64,000 nucleotides of DNA, from contig JAEVLN010000010.1 of NCBI GenBank assembly GCA_018350325.1, positions 1,302,001 to 1,366,000 on the forward strand. Direction: 5' to 3'. The translations under genes and the position numbers were made by a program. The notes under the pieces were generated by a model, which did no database searches, was not told where the DNA came from, and worked only from the letters and a program-made list of their open reading frames with translations. This document shows positions 1 through 12,500 of the stretch, piece after piece. The DNA is from Globodera rostochiensis (lineage: Eukaryota > Nematoda > Chromadorea > Rhabditida > Heteroderidae). The stretch's first letter is position 1. Every line of letters begins with the position of its first letter.

Positions 1-3
1 TAC

Positions 4-3000
4 CTTAAAAATGTATTCTTCATCAGCTTTCTTATCAAAGAATTCAGCTCCAACCGAAAGTGAACGTGACCGCCGCAAAACGCACGGCAAATTTTTGGAT
101 TCAGCACCGATTTCTGTGTACGAAGAATGCAATTCGATATGATTGTCCACGGAGCGGCGTCCTCCCTATGCATAATTTACAACAATTAATATTAAAATAA
201 TAATTTCAGTATAAAAAGGCACACAATTTAATAATAAAAAGATACAATTTAACAAAATAAATTAGTGTAGAGCGGCGGCATCGGCATTCCGGTCCAAGAG
301 AGGGGCCAACTCACATTTCAAGAAAATATGGCAACCGGCTCCAAAAATATGGCATAGGGGTCAAAAATATGGCACTTTTATGGCATCAAAAAAACAATTA
401 AAGGATTTCAGTCCCAAAAACAGACATTTTTCAGTCTCAATTCCGGTCCCGTTCTAGTGTAAATATGACAAAAAATCTGAAGGACAAAATGTCTGATCGC
501 GACAGACCTTTGGTCCATTAGACATTTTGTCCATTAACGGTTTGATGTTGCGCCGTATTTTCTAAAAAAAATGAAAAGAATACTTTTTGAGATCAGTAAG
601 TACTTTCAGCAATCGTTTGTTTATTCAGTAAAAAACTGAAACTTTTTGTTCGGGATTAGAATGGCATCTTGACATTTTCTTAGCAGTATTTTTTTAAATA
701 AAATATTGAAAACATTTTTTGCATTATGAATATGTTCATTTTGAATTTTCCCACCTCCACAAAATTCTTTGGCATTTTGCTCTTGCTAAATCCAGACATG
801 GAGTGCCGCGTTAAAGTGCCATCAAAATGAGTAGATTGTGTCGATGTAGAACGTTGTATGGAGTTTCGCTGCAACGTTTGTGACTTATCGACACTTTCCG
901 TCCTTGACACAATTTGCTCAAAAGTTTGGTCCAATGAACGCCGTGGCTATCAAATAAAAGTAAATCCAAAAAATGCATTTAGGTATCAGATTTTAATTTT
1001 ATATTTTAATTTGGCTTCTTCTCAAATACTAATTAATTCTATTTTTATATGATGATTTCGAAGTAGATTTAAAGCTTTTTCGCGTATTATTTAGTATTTT
1101 TGAAAAACTGAAAAATTTAAAAACAGGCCAACTATCAGGAACATCTCACCTCAAATATTTATCGCTGACTATTTCTGCTCGACATTTCTCCCCATAAAAT
1201 TTTATGCAAAAGTTCCATTTTCGTGTTTTTGTTTGAAATTATTAAAATTCTACATCTATGTATAAAGATGCATTATTTTTCAAATTTATTGTGTGCATTT
1301 TTTCAAATTTTGGGCAAAATGCCAAAATTCAAAATCAACAAAAAATTTGCTAAAATATTCAATTTGAAACCAGTCAGTCCAAAAAGGCTCAAACAAACGC
1401 GAAAATGCATTTCCGTACCGTATTCTTTAAGCATAAAATTATGTAAAAACATAAAAAAAATCCGTCTTTACTAATCTACAAGGAACAAAAGATCTAGGTT
1501 AAAGTTTTTTGTTTTTACTAAAAATTATTTTTAATATTTTAAATTTCGTCTGTAAAGATTATTTTAGTTTATAACAATGTGCCTGCCTATTATTAAAAAG
1601 TATTTGTATTTATTTTGCCAATTCATAATAAAATTTTACTTTTTAAGTGATTATAATTTGTCCCACCTCTATTAAGCCTTTGTGCATTTGTCTATTCTCA
1701 TATCCATCGTCCCGAAACGAAATTGATCGCTGCGAATTGCACTTCAGTGAAGGCAAATAATCGTTGATCTTTTCCTTTTTCTTGTTAAATTTAAAAAATT
1801 GCTTCAACTTTTCTGTTTTGCTTTTGCCCTTATCCCGTGGACTCGGCTAAAACTGATTTTAAATAAATGCCAGATTTGGAAAATTGGCAAAAAACATTTT
1901 TCTGATTTTGCACACGGTTGGTGCCGGATGCGCGGCCGGGAGATGTTTTTTAATGAAATTTTCATTGGCAAAATTAATTTAATATAAAAAAGAGTGAATT
2001 ATTTAAACATATTCTCGCTAGAGGGGTGCATTTTTATACAAAATCCAAGATTAATGCCAAATTTAAAACGGTAAAATGGTAGAAAGTATTCAGACCATTC
2101 CGGCATCTCCACCTTCGGATTTGACAATCTATCAATGCCATTGCCGTCATCATCGTCGTCCTCATAAATGGTGGAGCATTGGTTCAATTTAGCTGAATTT
2201 TCCATGGTATTGATCGCCGCCTTCACCGCAACCCATCCAGTCAATTCATCCAATTTTCGGCATGCCTAATATTTAAAATAATTTTTATGTTTTGCTTTTA
2301 ATTGTTGTAAAATAAAATAAGAAAAGTCAACAATTCCTACACGCGCGCCATGTCTTGGTCCCAATAAACTTTTGTGTACACTTGAAAAAAAGAAACAATT
2401 CAGCTTTTTTTGTATTTAAAAATGTTTATCAATTCTAGCTCTAATAAAATCATTTATTTTTTAGAAATTATAATAGTTTGAAAATCAAAATTTCGATCGA
2501 GAATCTCGAGAAATCTCAACCGAAAACCACCGAGATCTCGAGAAAAAATCTTGAAAAAGCGCTAAGATCTCCTAATTTTTGTCGATCGAATTCGATCCGA
2601 TATCTAATAACAGTAGACTGCAGAAAAAAAAACATAATATACTTAGATATAGCAATATGATGTGATCTGATCATCTCATACCCAAAACTTACGACTTTTC
2701 TAGAAAACAAAACAAAAAACTCTCTCTATCTTTAAAATCATAGACAAAAAATTTCATACGCAAATATTGATAACTAAATAAATAAAATAAAATAAAATAC
2801 CTCCACTCTCAGTTCATAATCTTTGTAGGGTTTTCCGGTGATTGGGTCCCAAGTTGGTAAAAGCTGTTCGCATGCATTTTCCTCTGGTATATAATTCAAA
2901 AACTTATTACTAAGTTCGGCATTTTTTGCCAGTTTTTTCTCATTACTTTTGCTTTTAAAACTCAAAAATTGCTTTTTAAAACGCTCTTTCAGACTGTTTG

Positions 3001-4729
3001 GTCGTGGAATGTTCTTTTGAATCTGCTTCAAATACGCGCAAAGTAGATCCTGAATTCGGTTGGTCTCTGTTATTCTTGTTTTCGTCCAAATTTTTCATTT
3101 TTTCTTTGTCTTCAAAAGCTTTGATTGTGTTCTCCAATGATGGTGGTCGACTGTTGTTAGAAGACAACAAAGGTCGGGACTTAGGCACCAAGAGAAGCTA
3201 AAACAGGAAAAAATGCCAAATGGAAAAAAGTTTTGCCGAAAAAGAAAAAGGGTAAATGAGAAAAAAGTACTAAAATGGGAAAAGTAAAAAATGAGAAAAA
3301 GGACTAAAATGGGAAAAGTAACAAATAAAAAATGACAAAAGGTAACAAGTGAAAAATGGGGAAAAGTGACAAAGGGGAAAAAGCCAAAACGGGAAAACCA
3401 GCTAAAAGGTAACGACAAAGGGCAAAAAGCGGAAAAATGAAAAAAAAAGAAAGCATGTGCCAACAGGCAATTTGCCAAACGGGGTAAATGCTTAAAAAGG
3501 AAATGACAAAATTGATAAATTTCAGGGATAAAAAGTAGGGTTGGACAAACCCGGGGTATCCGGGTGTTTTCAGAAATCCAAATTACCCGGTATCCGGACG
3601 AATATCCGGGTGTGTTTTTGAGCTATCCGGTATCCGTGGGACCCGGATAATATCCGGGTTTTGTCCAACCCTACTAAAAAGCATGTAGGCGCTCCTAAAC
3701 CGGCACGTAGTAAAAGTTTTTAAAAAACTCGCACATTCCTTCCCGGCTCGTTCATTTCAACGGGTCGTCCCAAAAACATTGGTCCACTATGACTTCGGCA
3801 CGACATTGTCCTTGTGATTGACCTGGGCCAGGGTTGGGTCGAAACCTTTCGAGGTTAGATAATTTTAAGGTTTTTCATTTATTTCAATTTCGAAAATCGA
3901 AAGACGAATTCTTCGAAATTTTTGTCGAACGAGAAATTGTCTCAAATGTTTGAGAGGTCTAAGATTTTTAGCACATTTATTGGTCTTTGTTCCCGTACCC
4001 CGAAAATCGAAGGATGTTCAAACCTCTTTCTCCATGTCATTGACAATTTTTTGAACCTTTACACTAAATTTAACAAAAACCTATTGTAAACAGGCTGGAC
4101 GTGATCACGGATCACGCCAATCACCCAATCACAAGCCTTTTTGGGGGTCCCTAAACACGGATCACGTGTCACCGATTTTTTTTTTGTTTTTAAATGCGCG
4201 CAAAAAATGAATTTTTGCTTTAATTTTCGTAACCAAAAATTGCCAATTTTTTTTTTTAAATTTTCCCGGCGACACCTGTCGGCACCGCCGGACCTCTCTC
4301 ATTCCTAAAAAGTTTCAAAAATTACCGTATTTCTAAATTTTGGTTGCAATCTGTTAACAAATTGTTCAAAATTCAAAAATTTTCCCGGCGGGGCCTATCG
4401 GCACCGTCGACCCTCTCCCCAGAATATTTTTTGCCGTACTCAAGTCCACACAAAAATATGGGCAGCACTTACCTAACCTCTAAAAAATATTTAATTAAAA
4501 AAAGTCAATTTCTTACTGGAAAAATGTATATTTTTTAAATTGTTTCTTTCAAAAAAATTTCGAAAAATTTTTCGCCCACCCCTGCTCTGGGCTGGAATGG
4601 TCGTCGTCGTTCTCCATCCGAAGAACTTTGATCGCTACTGGATTGCGGCGAGTCATCAAATGGCGCATCGCTAATGCACTGCTGCACCAATACAATGATT
4701 AGGAGTAATACGAGAACTGAAAAAAACAT
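4..4729 (-). CDS. Unrecognised multi-exon gene with signal-peptide-like first exon (partial)
   Basis: Function not recognised. Exons on the minus strand, read 5' to 3': 4729-4580, 3197-2801, perhaps 2380-2343, 2265-2113, 1780-1667, 946-755 and 165-4. The last ends on a clean GT donor at 3-2, so the gene continues off the left edge. Exon 1 starts MFFSVLVLLLIIVLVQQCIS, a hydrophobic stretch typical of a secretion signal, then a Ser/Asp-rich part ending in RRRPFQPRAG. Later exons are rich in Ser, Arg and Lys, with one acidic run (EDDDDDGNG). Exons 4 to 7 are all phase 0 and join cleanly. Exon 2 is 397 bases, one too many: its 5' part is open in one frame and its 3' part in another, and the overlap at about 2976-3031 contains an A4 run. 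A one-base indel or a damaged gene is likely. The small exon near 2343-2380 is uncertain. Confidence 0.5.
3536..3673. mobile_element. hAT-like MITE, TIR TAGGGTTGGACAA
   Basis: A 138-bp element begins TAGGGTTGGACAAA and ends with its inverted copy. It is flanked by ATAAAAAG (3528-3535) and CTAAAAAG (3674-3681), an 8-bp target duplication with one mismatch. The interior is made of repeated ATCCGG/CCGGAT words on both strands. YARNG-type ends and 8-bp duplications fit the hAT superfamily. There is no coding capacity. Confidence 0.75.
4262..4412. repeat. Two copies of the dispersed GC-rich palindrome
   Basis: At about 4262-4293 and 4383-4412 a CCGGCG...CCTATCGGCACCG.CG motif of about 30 bases follows an AT-rich run and is followed by a CCTCTC tail. 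The same motif recurs near 16600, 16755, 17470, 19350-19410, 59505, 59630 and, inverted, 59795. Each copy can fold into a short GC-rich stem. Confidence 0.55.
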
Positions 4730-4744
4730 TTAAAGATTAGAAAG

Positions 4745-5024
4745 ACGAGAACTGAAAATAATTATAAAATTAATAAATAAAACATTTAAAGATTAGGAAG
4801 ACGAGAACTGAAAATAATTATAAAATTAATAAACAAAACATTTAAAGATTAGGAAGACGAGAACTGAAAATAATTATAAAATTAATAAACAAAACATTTA
4901 AAGATTAGAAAGACGAGAACTGAAAATAATTATAAAATTAATAAACAAAACATTTAAAGATTAGAAAGACGAGAACTGAAAATAATTATAACAATTTATT
5001 AATAAAAAAAACATTTAAAAAATT
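4745..5024. repeat. 56-bp tandem repeat at the start of the minus-strand gene
   Basis: About five units of 56 bases, starting at 4745, 4801, 4857, 4913 and 4969 (the last diverged). A shortened related unit at 4709-4744 overlaps the start codon of the minus-strand gene. On the minus strand each unit carries TTTAAATG, then TTATTTTCAG and TTCTCG, so a start-codon-like word and a splice-acceptor-like site are repeated. Confidence 0.85.
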
Positions 5025-5460
5025 TACATGCAACATTTTGATGATGCGTCGTCACAAATGGCGGCAATAAATGCATTAAGTTAGTTTCTAAACAAAAAAA
5101 TTATTTATCCGCCGAATTTTTAAGATTTTCAAAAATAATAAAGCAAATGTGAATATGAATTATATGTTAAATTTAAATTATAATCGTAAAGCAAAAAGAA
5201 AAAGCTATTTTATTTGGAGAAAATTTATGAAAAGCCAATCCAAATTTCATGCGTCAAAGGCATAATGGAATTATATGTGGAGGTTGGTGAAATGTGAAGA
5301 AAATTTGCATTGTTAGCGAAAAAAAAATCAATTATTATTTTTAGTGAATATATTTTTTATTCATCAAATTGATGACAAAAGATAATGTTTTCTGGCAGAA
5401 ATTTGACTTTAGTTTAACGGGTTACCGGCAATCACGTACTTTTCTCGCGGGAATCCCGTT

Positions 5461-6040
5461 CCCGCCGTTCACATCCGGAGGTTCAAGGCAGTGGGTTTGG
5501 CACATCCGAGAATTTAGCTGTTGATTTGGCACATCCGGGAGTTAAAGTTTAAGGCATTGGGTTCGGCACACCCGGGGGGTCAAGACAAAGGGTTTGGCGG
5601 GTTTAAGGCAGTGGGTTTGGCATATCCGAGAATTTAGCTGTTGATTTGGCACATCCGGGAGTTAAAGTTTAAGGCATTGGGTTTGGCACACCCGGGGGGT
5701 CAAGACAAAGGGTTTGGCGGGTTTAAGGCAGTAGGTTTGGCATATCCGAGAATTTAGCTGTTGATTTGGCACATCCGGGAGTTAAAGTTTAAGGCATTGG
5801 GTTCGGCACACCCGGGGGGTCAAGACAAAGGGTTTGGCGGGTTTAAGGCAGTGGGTTTGGCATATCCGTGGTTTTAAGGTAGTGAGTTTGGCACCTCCGT
5901 GGGCTTAAGGAAGCGGGTCCGGCACATCCGAGGGTTTAGCAATTGGTTTGGCACATCCGAGGGTTTAAGGCAATGAGTTTGGCACCTCCGGGGGCTTAAG
6001 GAAGCGGGTTCGGCACATCTGAGGGTTTAGCAGTGTGTTC
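5461..6040. repeat. 120-bp tandem repeat with diverged tail
   Basis: Units of exactly 120 bases begin near 5461, 5581, 5701 and 5821, with only a few substitutions between them. They contain GGTTTGGC, CACATCCGAG and CACCCGGGGGG. From about 5870 the array continues as diverged units of roughly half that length built from the same words (TTTGGCACATCCGAGG). It is much richer in G+C than its surroundings. No coding frame is supported. Confidence 0.85.
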
Positions 6041-7408
6041 GGCCAATGTTATTTTAAATTAAAACATTTTTCTATTACATTTTACATTTTTAGTCATTTT
6101 TTTAATTTTATTTGTCATTTTAAAATTTATTTATGATTAATTTATGTTTGTGGAAGACGACGATTCATTCATTCATAATTCTCTCTAATGTTTTACATTT
6201 GATATTTTCCATATGATTCATTCGATTTTATTTATTTAATTTTTTATTCCTATTTAGTTTTATAGTTTTTTCTTGTTAGTTTATTTTGCAAAGAAACATT
6301 TTTTTTTGTTACAGAAAGTGGGCAATGATTTTTTTTGAAAACCTCCAAAACAGTTTTTATTTGCCAAAATCAAATTAGTCATTTAAATATTATAGTTTTA
6401 ACCTCCTATAACTGATTTCATGCTTATTTGAACTTTTTTTAAATTTTGTTTAATTAAAATACAATTTTAAACGTAATCAATTTAAAAAAATGTTTTAAAA
6501 TTATCGCAATTAAATTTTATCAAATATTTCTTTGTCTGTTCTGATAGATGGAACTCAAATTACACAATGTCAATGCACAATAAAAATGGAGCAGAAAAGT
6601 CATTGTCGTTCAACCATAAAGAATTTTCAAATCTAAAATTGTTTCTTCTAAAATTCAAAACCATAATAAATTTGTTTCTAAAAAATTCAAAACATTTTCT
6701 TGTAAATTTTTTTAAAAATTTGGCATTTTGTCTAAGCCAGGAGCGGGAGACGAAAGTTCGAAATAACAGTTTTCTTTATTTTTCAAAAAAAAATTTTTTT
6801 TTCAAATTCGTTTTAATTGGATGATGTTAATAGCCGGTTGCGCACAAAAGAAACTCCCATCACCACATTATAAAAAGCAAAATTCACGTCATCAACTGGA
6901 CAGGTTTCTGAAATTAAAATTTTTACAAAATTTTCTAACTTAGGATAACCTATCCGATCAATTTTAACATTAATTTTCTAACAAACTTTATTTTTTGCCT
7001 GTAGGTGTTTTACAGCAATTCTTTAACTTTATTATATAATTGGAAAAAAAATTTTGGATAACCTTTTTTTTTGTCATTGTTAACAATGAATTTTTTGTTA
7101 CTATTTAAAAAGCTATTTAAAATTTTGTTTTATCAAAAATTGCTACAAATATTTGTTTTTATTTATCACATTCCGTGGGGAGTCTCATTTTATCACCGAC
7201 TACTTTTAATTTGTTTTATTGCTTTTCCAATTGAATGTGTCGATCAATAAATAATTACCATTTTAATTAAATTTTGTACTTAATAAGTGCAAAAAGTGAT
7301 TATTTTTAATTAATATATTGCTTTAGTTCATTATTAACAATAAATTAAATTCCGAATATTCGCTAATTAGATTCCGAATTTTGCTAATTAATTCCGACAT
7401 ATTCGTTA
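6041..7408. other. AT-rich intergenic stretch, nothing recognised
   Basis: Very AT-rich DNA between the 120-bp array and the transporter gene. The one longer open frame (6567-6824) is mostly Lys, Asn and Phe codons, as expected by chance at this composition, and has no splice or homology support. The promoter of the transporter presumably lies in the right part, but no motif stands out. Confidence 0.6.
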
Positions 7409-10400
7409 ATGATGCAAAGCGATTTGACTACGACAAATTTGCCTTTATCAGATGAAGAGTGTGCCCGAATAAACCTCTTCTCAAAATGCAAAACACCCGA
7501 CCAAATTCTGTCAATTCTAGGTAAAAAACAAATTATTGAATTCATTTTCAAATATATAAAATATATTTTCTCTTAATTCAAATAAATTTACAAATTTATT
7601 TTTAATACAAATTTAGGCCCAAAAAATCCATTCATTCTTTACATTTGGCTATCAATGGCCATGGTTTGGGCGTTGGCGGCAATGCCAATGATGAGCGGTG
7701 CCTTTTTGATGGATGACGGATGCCCGATGCTGTCAAATAGGACAAGTGGCCAATGCAACCCGAATAATGGCTCCATCAGAGCTGAGGTCAAAGTTTATAA
7801 TTTTATTCAAATTAGGTAAAGCTTTTTTTTCATAAAAGTAAAATTTTATAAAAATGAATTATATGATTAGTGGTTCTCGTCATAATATTTAAATCTTTTT
7901 TTTTTAGTTTGGATTAAATGAAAATCAAAGTTATTTGGTGGAAATGTCCACATCCGCTTTTGTGGGAGGAATGGCTGTCGGCAGCGCAATCACGCCAATA
8001 TTCACAGACTTGTGAGCAATGTTTATAAAAATTTAGAAAATTAATAAATTTGTAGATAATTTATAAAAATTAAAATATCCATACGGTTAGGGTCAATTCA
8101 TTACTAAAATTTACGACAGATTTGCTTAAGGTTGGGCCGTCGTCCCGTTTTGGTCACAATATTATTAATTGCTGGAGGCAGCGGGTGTCTTTCAGCACTT
8201 TCGACAAATATTTTTGTGTTTAATGCGCTACGTTTTGTTCAGGGACTTTCATTCTCAGTTAGTCGTTACGCAAACATTACCATAAACGTTTTCGGGTAAA
8301 ATTAAATGCACGAGTTGGTAACTAAAGCACGGACCGATCGAAATTGTTGATCGAAAAAACTCGATCGAGATTTTTTAGAGATTTGAGATTTTTCGAGCTC
8401 GAGATATTTTCGTTTTTAGTGATCTCGATAGATAAATTTTTTGGGATTTTTGATCAAAATTGTTGATCGAAAAAAACTAAATTTGGATCAAGATTTTTTA
8501 GAGATTTGAGATTTTTTGAGCTCGAGATATTTTCGTTTTTAGTGACTTCGATAGATAAATATTTTTTATGGATTTTTGATCAACATTTTGATTGGTCCTC
8601 AAGACCGGGCTCTATTTTTAAGACTATAAAATGAGTGTGTGCCATGGTATGCAAGAAAAATTAAAAATTTTGTCATTTAAATTCGGGAGGAGAAGCAGCA
8701 AAAGCCGCGATTAAGCTCAATCCAATTTATTGTTTTTTTAAATTTGAGGGTGTGTCTTTGACAAATTGGGTGCTTGCGTACGAGTGCATTCCGATGCAGC
8801 TTCGTGCACAATCAACGTTAGTGTTTGGTCTCGCGTGGGTGCTCGGCTATTGTTTGGTCGCTCCGATGGCATATTTTATACCAAATTGGCGCTTGCTGAT
8901 CACAATGGTTTCTGCACCGTCGCTGCTTTTCGTCATCATTTTTTATTTGTACAGATAATAAATATTCTTATTTTTATATTACAAAATTTGAAAAGCTTTT
9001 TTAAAACTTTTATTGAAATAAATATTAATTTACATTAATGTTGTGCTTCTATTTGCACTTGATATAGTTCATTATTGTTTTTTAATTATATATTATATTT
9101 TATTAACTACTTTTAAGCACTGTGCCAGAAAGTTTCCATTATTTGGTGTCAAAGAAGCAAACCAATTTAATCGTTCAATGGATCAAAAGGGCTAATAAAT
9201 TTGCCGACTTTACAAAGACAGCCAAAATTGAGCAGAGCGATGTTGAACTTCTGATTGATCATTTAGAACAACAAAAACTGCAAAGAACTGATCAAAATGT
9301 GGCTGAAACTGTGATCAAAAATGAAAAAATGATGACAAGCAAAAAGTGAGTAAAAAAAAAAAAAAAAATTAATAACGGCATTTAACAAATCCGAAAAAAG
9401 CAAATAATGGTTATAAAAATAAAATTTAATATTAAAATTCCCTGCCTCTTTTCAGAGGATTACGATTAAAAAAAAAAATTAAAATTAATAAACAAACATT
9501 TTGTTTATTTAAAATCCAACACAGATCTATAATGGAGAATATTCGAGCAAATGGTATGCTGATCAAATATCTTATCATTTTTATCTTGTTATGGTAAGTT
9601 TAATCAAATATATTAATTTAATGGCTTTCCTATTAATGCTAAGAAATTGGCTACAAATACTTCTTTTAGAAAAATAAATTAACAAAATTCTATAAAACGC
9701 CTACCTAAATTATTTATTACATTTAATTATAATATATTTTCAGGGTATGTGACGCGTTCATTTATTACGGGGTCAGCCTATTCAGCACCAAACTTGCCGG
9801 TAATCGTTATGTCAACTTCACACTCATTGCTCTAATCGAAGTGCCGTCCTTGTGTTTTTTCGCCATGGCTTATTGAAAAGTGGGGGCATTGTGACAAATA
9901 TAAATATTTGATTTTAAATTTTTTCTTTAATTTTGAAAAAATCCACGAAATAAGAATGTAAATTCAAACTTTATTTCGGATTTTTGAAACTAGGTTGAGC
10001 GAGATTTCAAAAAAAATCGGGATCGGAATTAGTCGGGATTAGCAACGGTGAAACATTTTTTGGAAATTTTTTTAATTCACCATTTCTAAATATAATTCTA
10101 AAGGTTTTCATTTTCTTATCATTAAGTAATGACAAAGCTTTTAAAAACTACAGAATTTTGCCTAAATTTTTAATAAAATCTCTTTTTTTTCTCCCCTTTT
10201 CTTAACAAAATTTATTTAAACAACGTTATCGTTTTTCTAATAAAAACTTTGTCAGGTTGGGTCGTCGTCTGTTCACAGTGTTCACCCACCTGTTGGCATC
10301 GTTGGCTTTTCTGTCCACGCCCATTTTCCCTGCAAATGTGCCGTTTGTGCAACTGCTCCTTTGGCTAATTGCCAAATTTGCCATCATTTCCTCGTTCACC

Positions 10401-11156
10401 GGCCTTTTTGTGTACGCAAGTGAAGTGTTTCCGACACTGAAGCGTGGCATTTGCATGGGCATTTGCACGACAATCTCGCAAATTTGCTGCATCATTTTGC
10501 CGACTGCAATCAGACTGATGGTGGGTGGACTTTTTTTTTATAACAAAATTGTTAATTAATTTCTTCTTTATTATTTTGTTTAAAATTTTAATACCCGCCA
10601 TGCGGGTATGGCCAATTGCGGGTATTGACAATATTGGTCCTGAATCAGGGGGATGCCAACTCACCTTCGAGAAAATATGGCAACCGCTCCAAAAAAATAA
10701 GGCAACTTTCCAAAATTATGGCATTTGCCTTAAAAATAAGGCCAATTGGCATCCCTGTCTTGAATGCCGGATTCAGGACTCTTGACTTTTTGGCAAAAAA
10801 TCCGGAAATTTCACAAAAATTGGCTATCAGTTTCCAGTTAATATCTTTAAAATCTTTAAACATTTAAAGAAAGTTAACATTTTGATATATTATTTGCTAT
10901 AAATTTTTGAACATTTAAAATGGATTATGCTTAGGCAGCAAAAAACCCCACTTTTGTCTGGGGAAATTAAAGATGGTAAATTTTATTTTTTAATTTTACA
11001 AATTCATTCTTTGTTTTAATTTATACCGCTATTTCTTTTTTTTAGTCGACATTCTCTCCAATTGCGCCAATGTTATTTTTTGGTGTTTACGCCTTTGTTG
11101 CGACACTTATAACATTTATGTTGCCGGAAACTCGGGGGAAAGAATTGCCCGATTGA
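7409..11156 (+). CDS. SLC22-family (organic cation/anion transporter-like) membrane transporter
   Basis: Predicted 12-helix plasma-membrane solute carrier of the major facilitator superfamily; the substrate cannot be read from sequence. Ten exons: 7409-7520, 7617-7786, 7908-8011, 8131-8257, 8749-8948, 9118-9345, 9525-9593, 9744-9879, 10256-10520, 11046-11156. Family marks are the DLLGRRPV loop after helix 2 (exon 4), RFVQGLSFS then GVSLTNWVLAYE around helix 4, VPESFHYLV before the central loop, EKLGRR before helix 9 and the C-terminal LPETRGKELPD. The length of about 506 aa is normal. All junctions are phase-consistent except exon 8: as written it stops at TGA 9874-9876. Removing one T from the T6 run at 9855-9860 opens the frame to give ...WLIEKLGRR and the correct phase into exon 9. 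The gene is therefore either hit by a homopolymer sequencing error or recently inactivated. Confidence 0.9.
8323..8614. repeat. Hairpin element of the GATCGAGA family in transporter intron 4
   Basis: This stretch is made of GATCGA, CTCGAG and GAGATTTTT words, with an internal duplication of about 120 bases (8335-8460 against 8455-8585). Its ends resemble those of the element at 25547-25799 (GGACCGATCGA... and ...GATTGGTCCTCAAG), but no clear target duplication is left. Confidence 0.6.
10646..10757. mobile_element. hAT-like MITE in transporter intron 9
   Basis: A 112-bp element with ends CAGGGGGATGCCAA / TTGGCATCCCTG. Flanks are TCCTGAAT (10638-10645) and TCTTGAAT (10758-10765), an 8-bp target duplication with one mismatch. 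The interior repeats ATGGCA / AAGGCAA words. A related sequence lies at about 300-385. Confidence 0.75.
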
Positions 11157-12339
11157 AAATACTTGTTTGTTTGAATTTATTGGAAATCGCTTTAATTTAA
11201 CTTAAATAATTGTATAAAAACTTAATACTATTTTTTACTTGTTTTTAGAAAAAAAAATGTAACAAATAATTTAAAACCCCTTTTTCAGTTGATATTTAAA
11301 GTAAACGCAAAAAAACGATCACTTCTGACGTTATTGTTAATCAAGGAAAAAATCATTTGTTAAGAATTTGGGGAGAATTTTAAAAAAATGAGCAAAAACC
11401 TTTTAATTTACTGACCAAAATTCAATGTTTCAAAGAAAAATTGAACAGAAATATAAATTTTTGTGAACTTTCCAAGCTATTTCAAATCAGTTAAAATTTC
11501 TGAATTTTTCTCCGCCGCGCTTATTGGCATGTGACTCTCACCCAAAATTCAAGCCTTGATTCCATTGCTTAAATTACAAAAATTACTTACAAAAGCAAAT
11601 TAATTGAAAATTAAAATATATTTTTTTTAATGAAAAATATTTTCAAAACGTTTTTGATAACAGAAAAGATCGAAAAAATTCCGGTAATGAACAACCCTAC
11701 TCCTTCACGCATTTGTTTTGGCCATCTGATTAAAATTATTTGATTATATTGAAATTTAAAAATTTTTGTATTATTACGCGACCGCCCAAGAGCTTTAAAA
11801 AGGTTGCTTTTTTCTTATTTGGTTTAGAAATAACGATCCTGCACACGAATGCGTAAAAGTAATCTAAAAACAAATTAAATCTAAGCACGTTTTAAGTCAT
11901 TTTTATGAGGTAGTATTTTGTTAATCCAAATTTCTTTATTAAAAAAATAAAATAAATAAAGTAGCCAAGGTGCGTAACAGAAATGGTTTTGAACATTATA
12001 ATAAAATGCGATTTCACCTTTTTGCCTATTATATTTTTAAGACCGGTGGTCCAAATACAGACCGGGGCAATACCATGCTTCAACCCTAACCGATTCAGAC
12101 ATTTTAAAAACCATTCGCAAGCTCTCATAAAGTAAAAGTTATCATTAAGGTAATATTTACGATTGGACAAACAACAAAAAAGTTATGGCCAGAAAACCCA
12201 AATTGGAATTTTTAAACTTTAGATAAGTTTTCAGGATATTTTTGAGGCTTGTTCAATCGTACAGGCTTAACTTAATAATTCAAAACCACACTGTAAATCA
12301 ACAAGGCTGACAGTCTACTCGGGCCTTCTGCCTAATCTG
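11157..12339. other. Intergenic DNA without a supported gene
   Basis: AT-rich spacer downstream of the transporter. An open frame on the minus strand (11892-12170) lacks an ATG and splice signals and is not supported. Confidence 0.5.
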
Positions 12340-12500
12340 TAGCGATGCACGAGAGTCTCAGTCTCGAGTCTCGACTCGAGAAATTTCTCGGGTTTTTTGG
12401 GTCTCGAGTCTCCGGTACTTGGTCTCGGTCTCGAGTCTCGGTGTCATTTCTCGGTCTCGACTCTCGAGTCTCGGTAAATTTTGAGTCTCGTGCATCACTA
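12340..12500. repeat. Hairpin element built from GAGTCTC words
   Basis: The ends are TAGCGATGCACGAGA and the inverse GTCTCGTGCATCACTA. The interior is almost wholly GTCTCGAGTCTC-type repeats, so it is self-complementary throughout. The 8 bases on each side do not match, so insertion by target duplication is not shown. Open frames on both strands here are by-products of the repeat. Confidence 0.65.

Noticed and set aside
8258..8748. Extension of transporter exon 4 to the GTAAAA donor at 8296
   Set aside because: That donor leaves phase 2, which cannot join exon 5; the TCA/GTTAGT donor at 8258 is phase 0 and gives the family-typical RFVQGLSFS-GVSLTNWVLAYE join.
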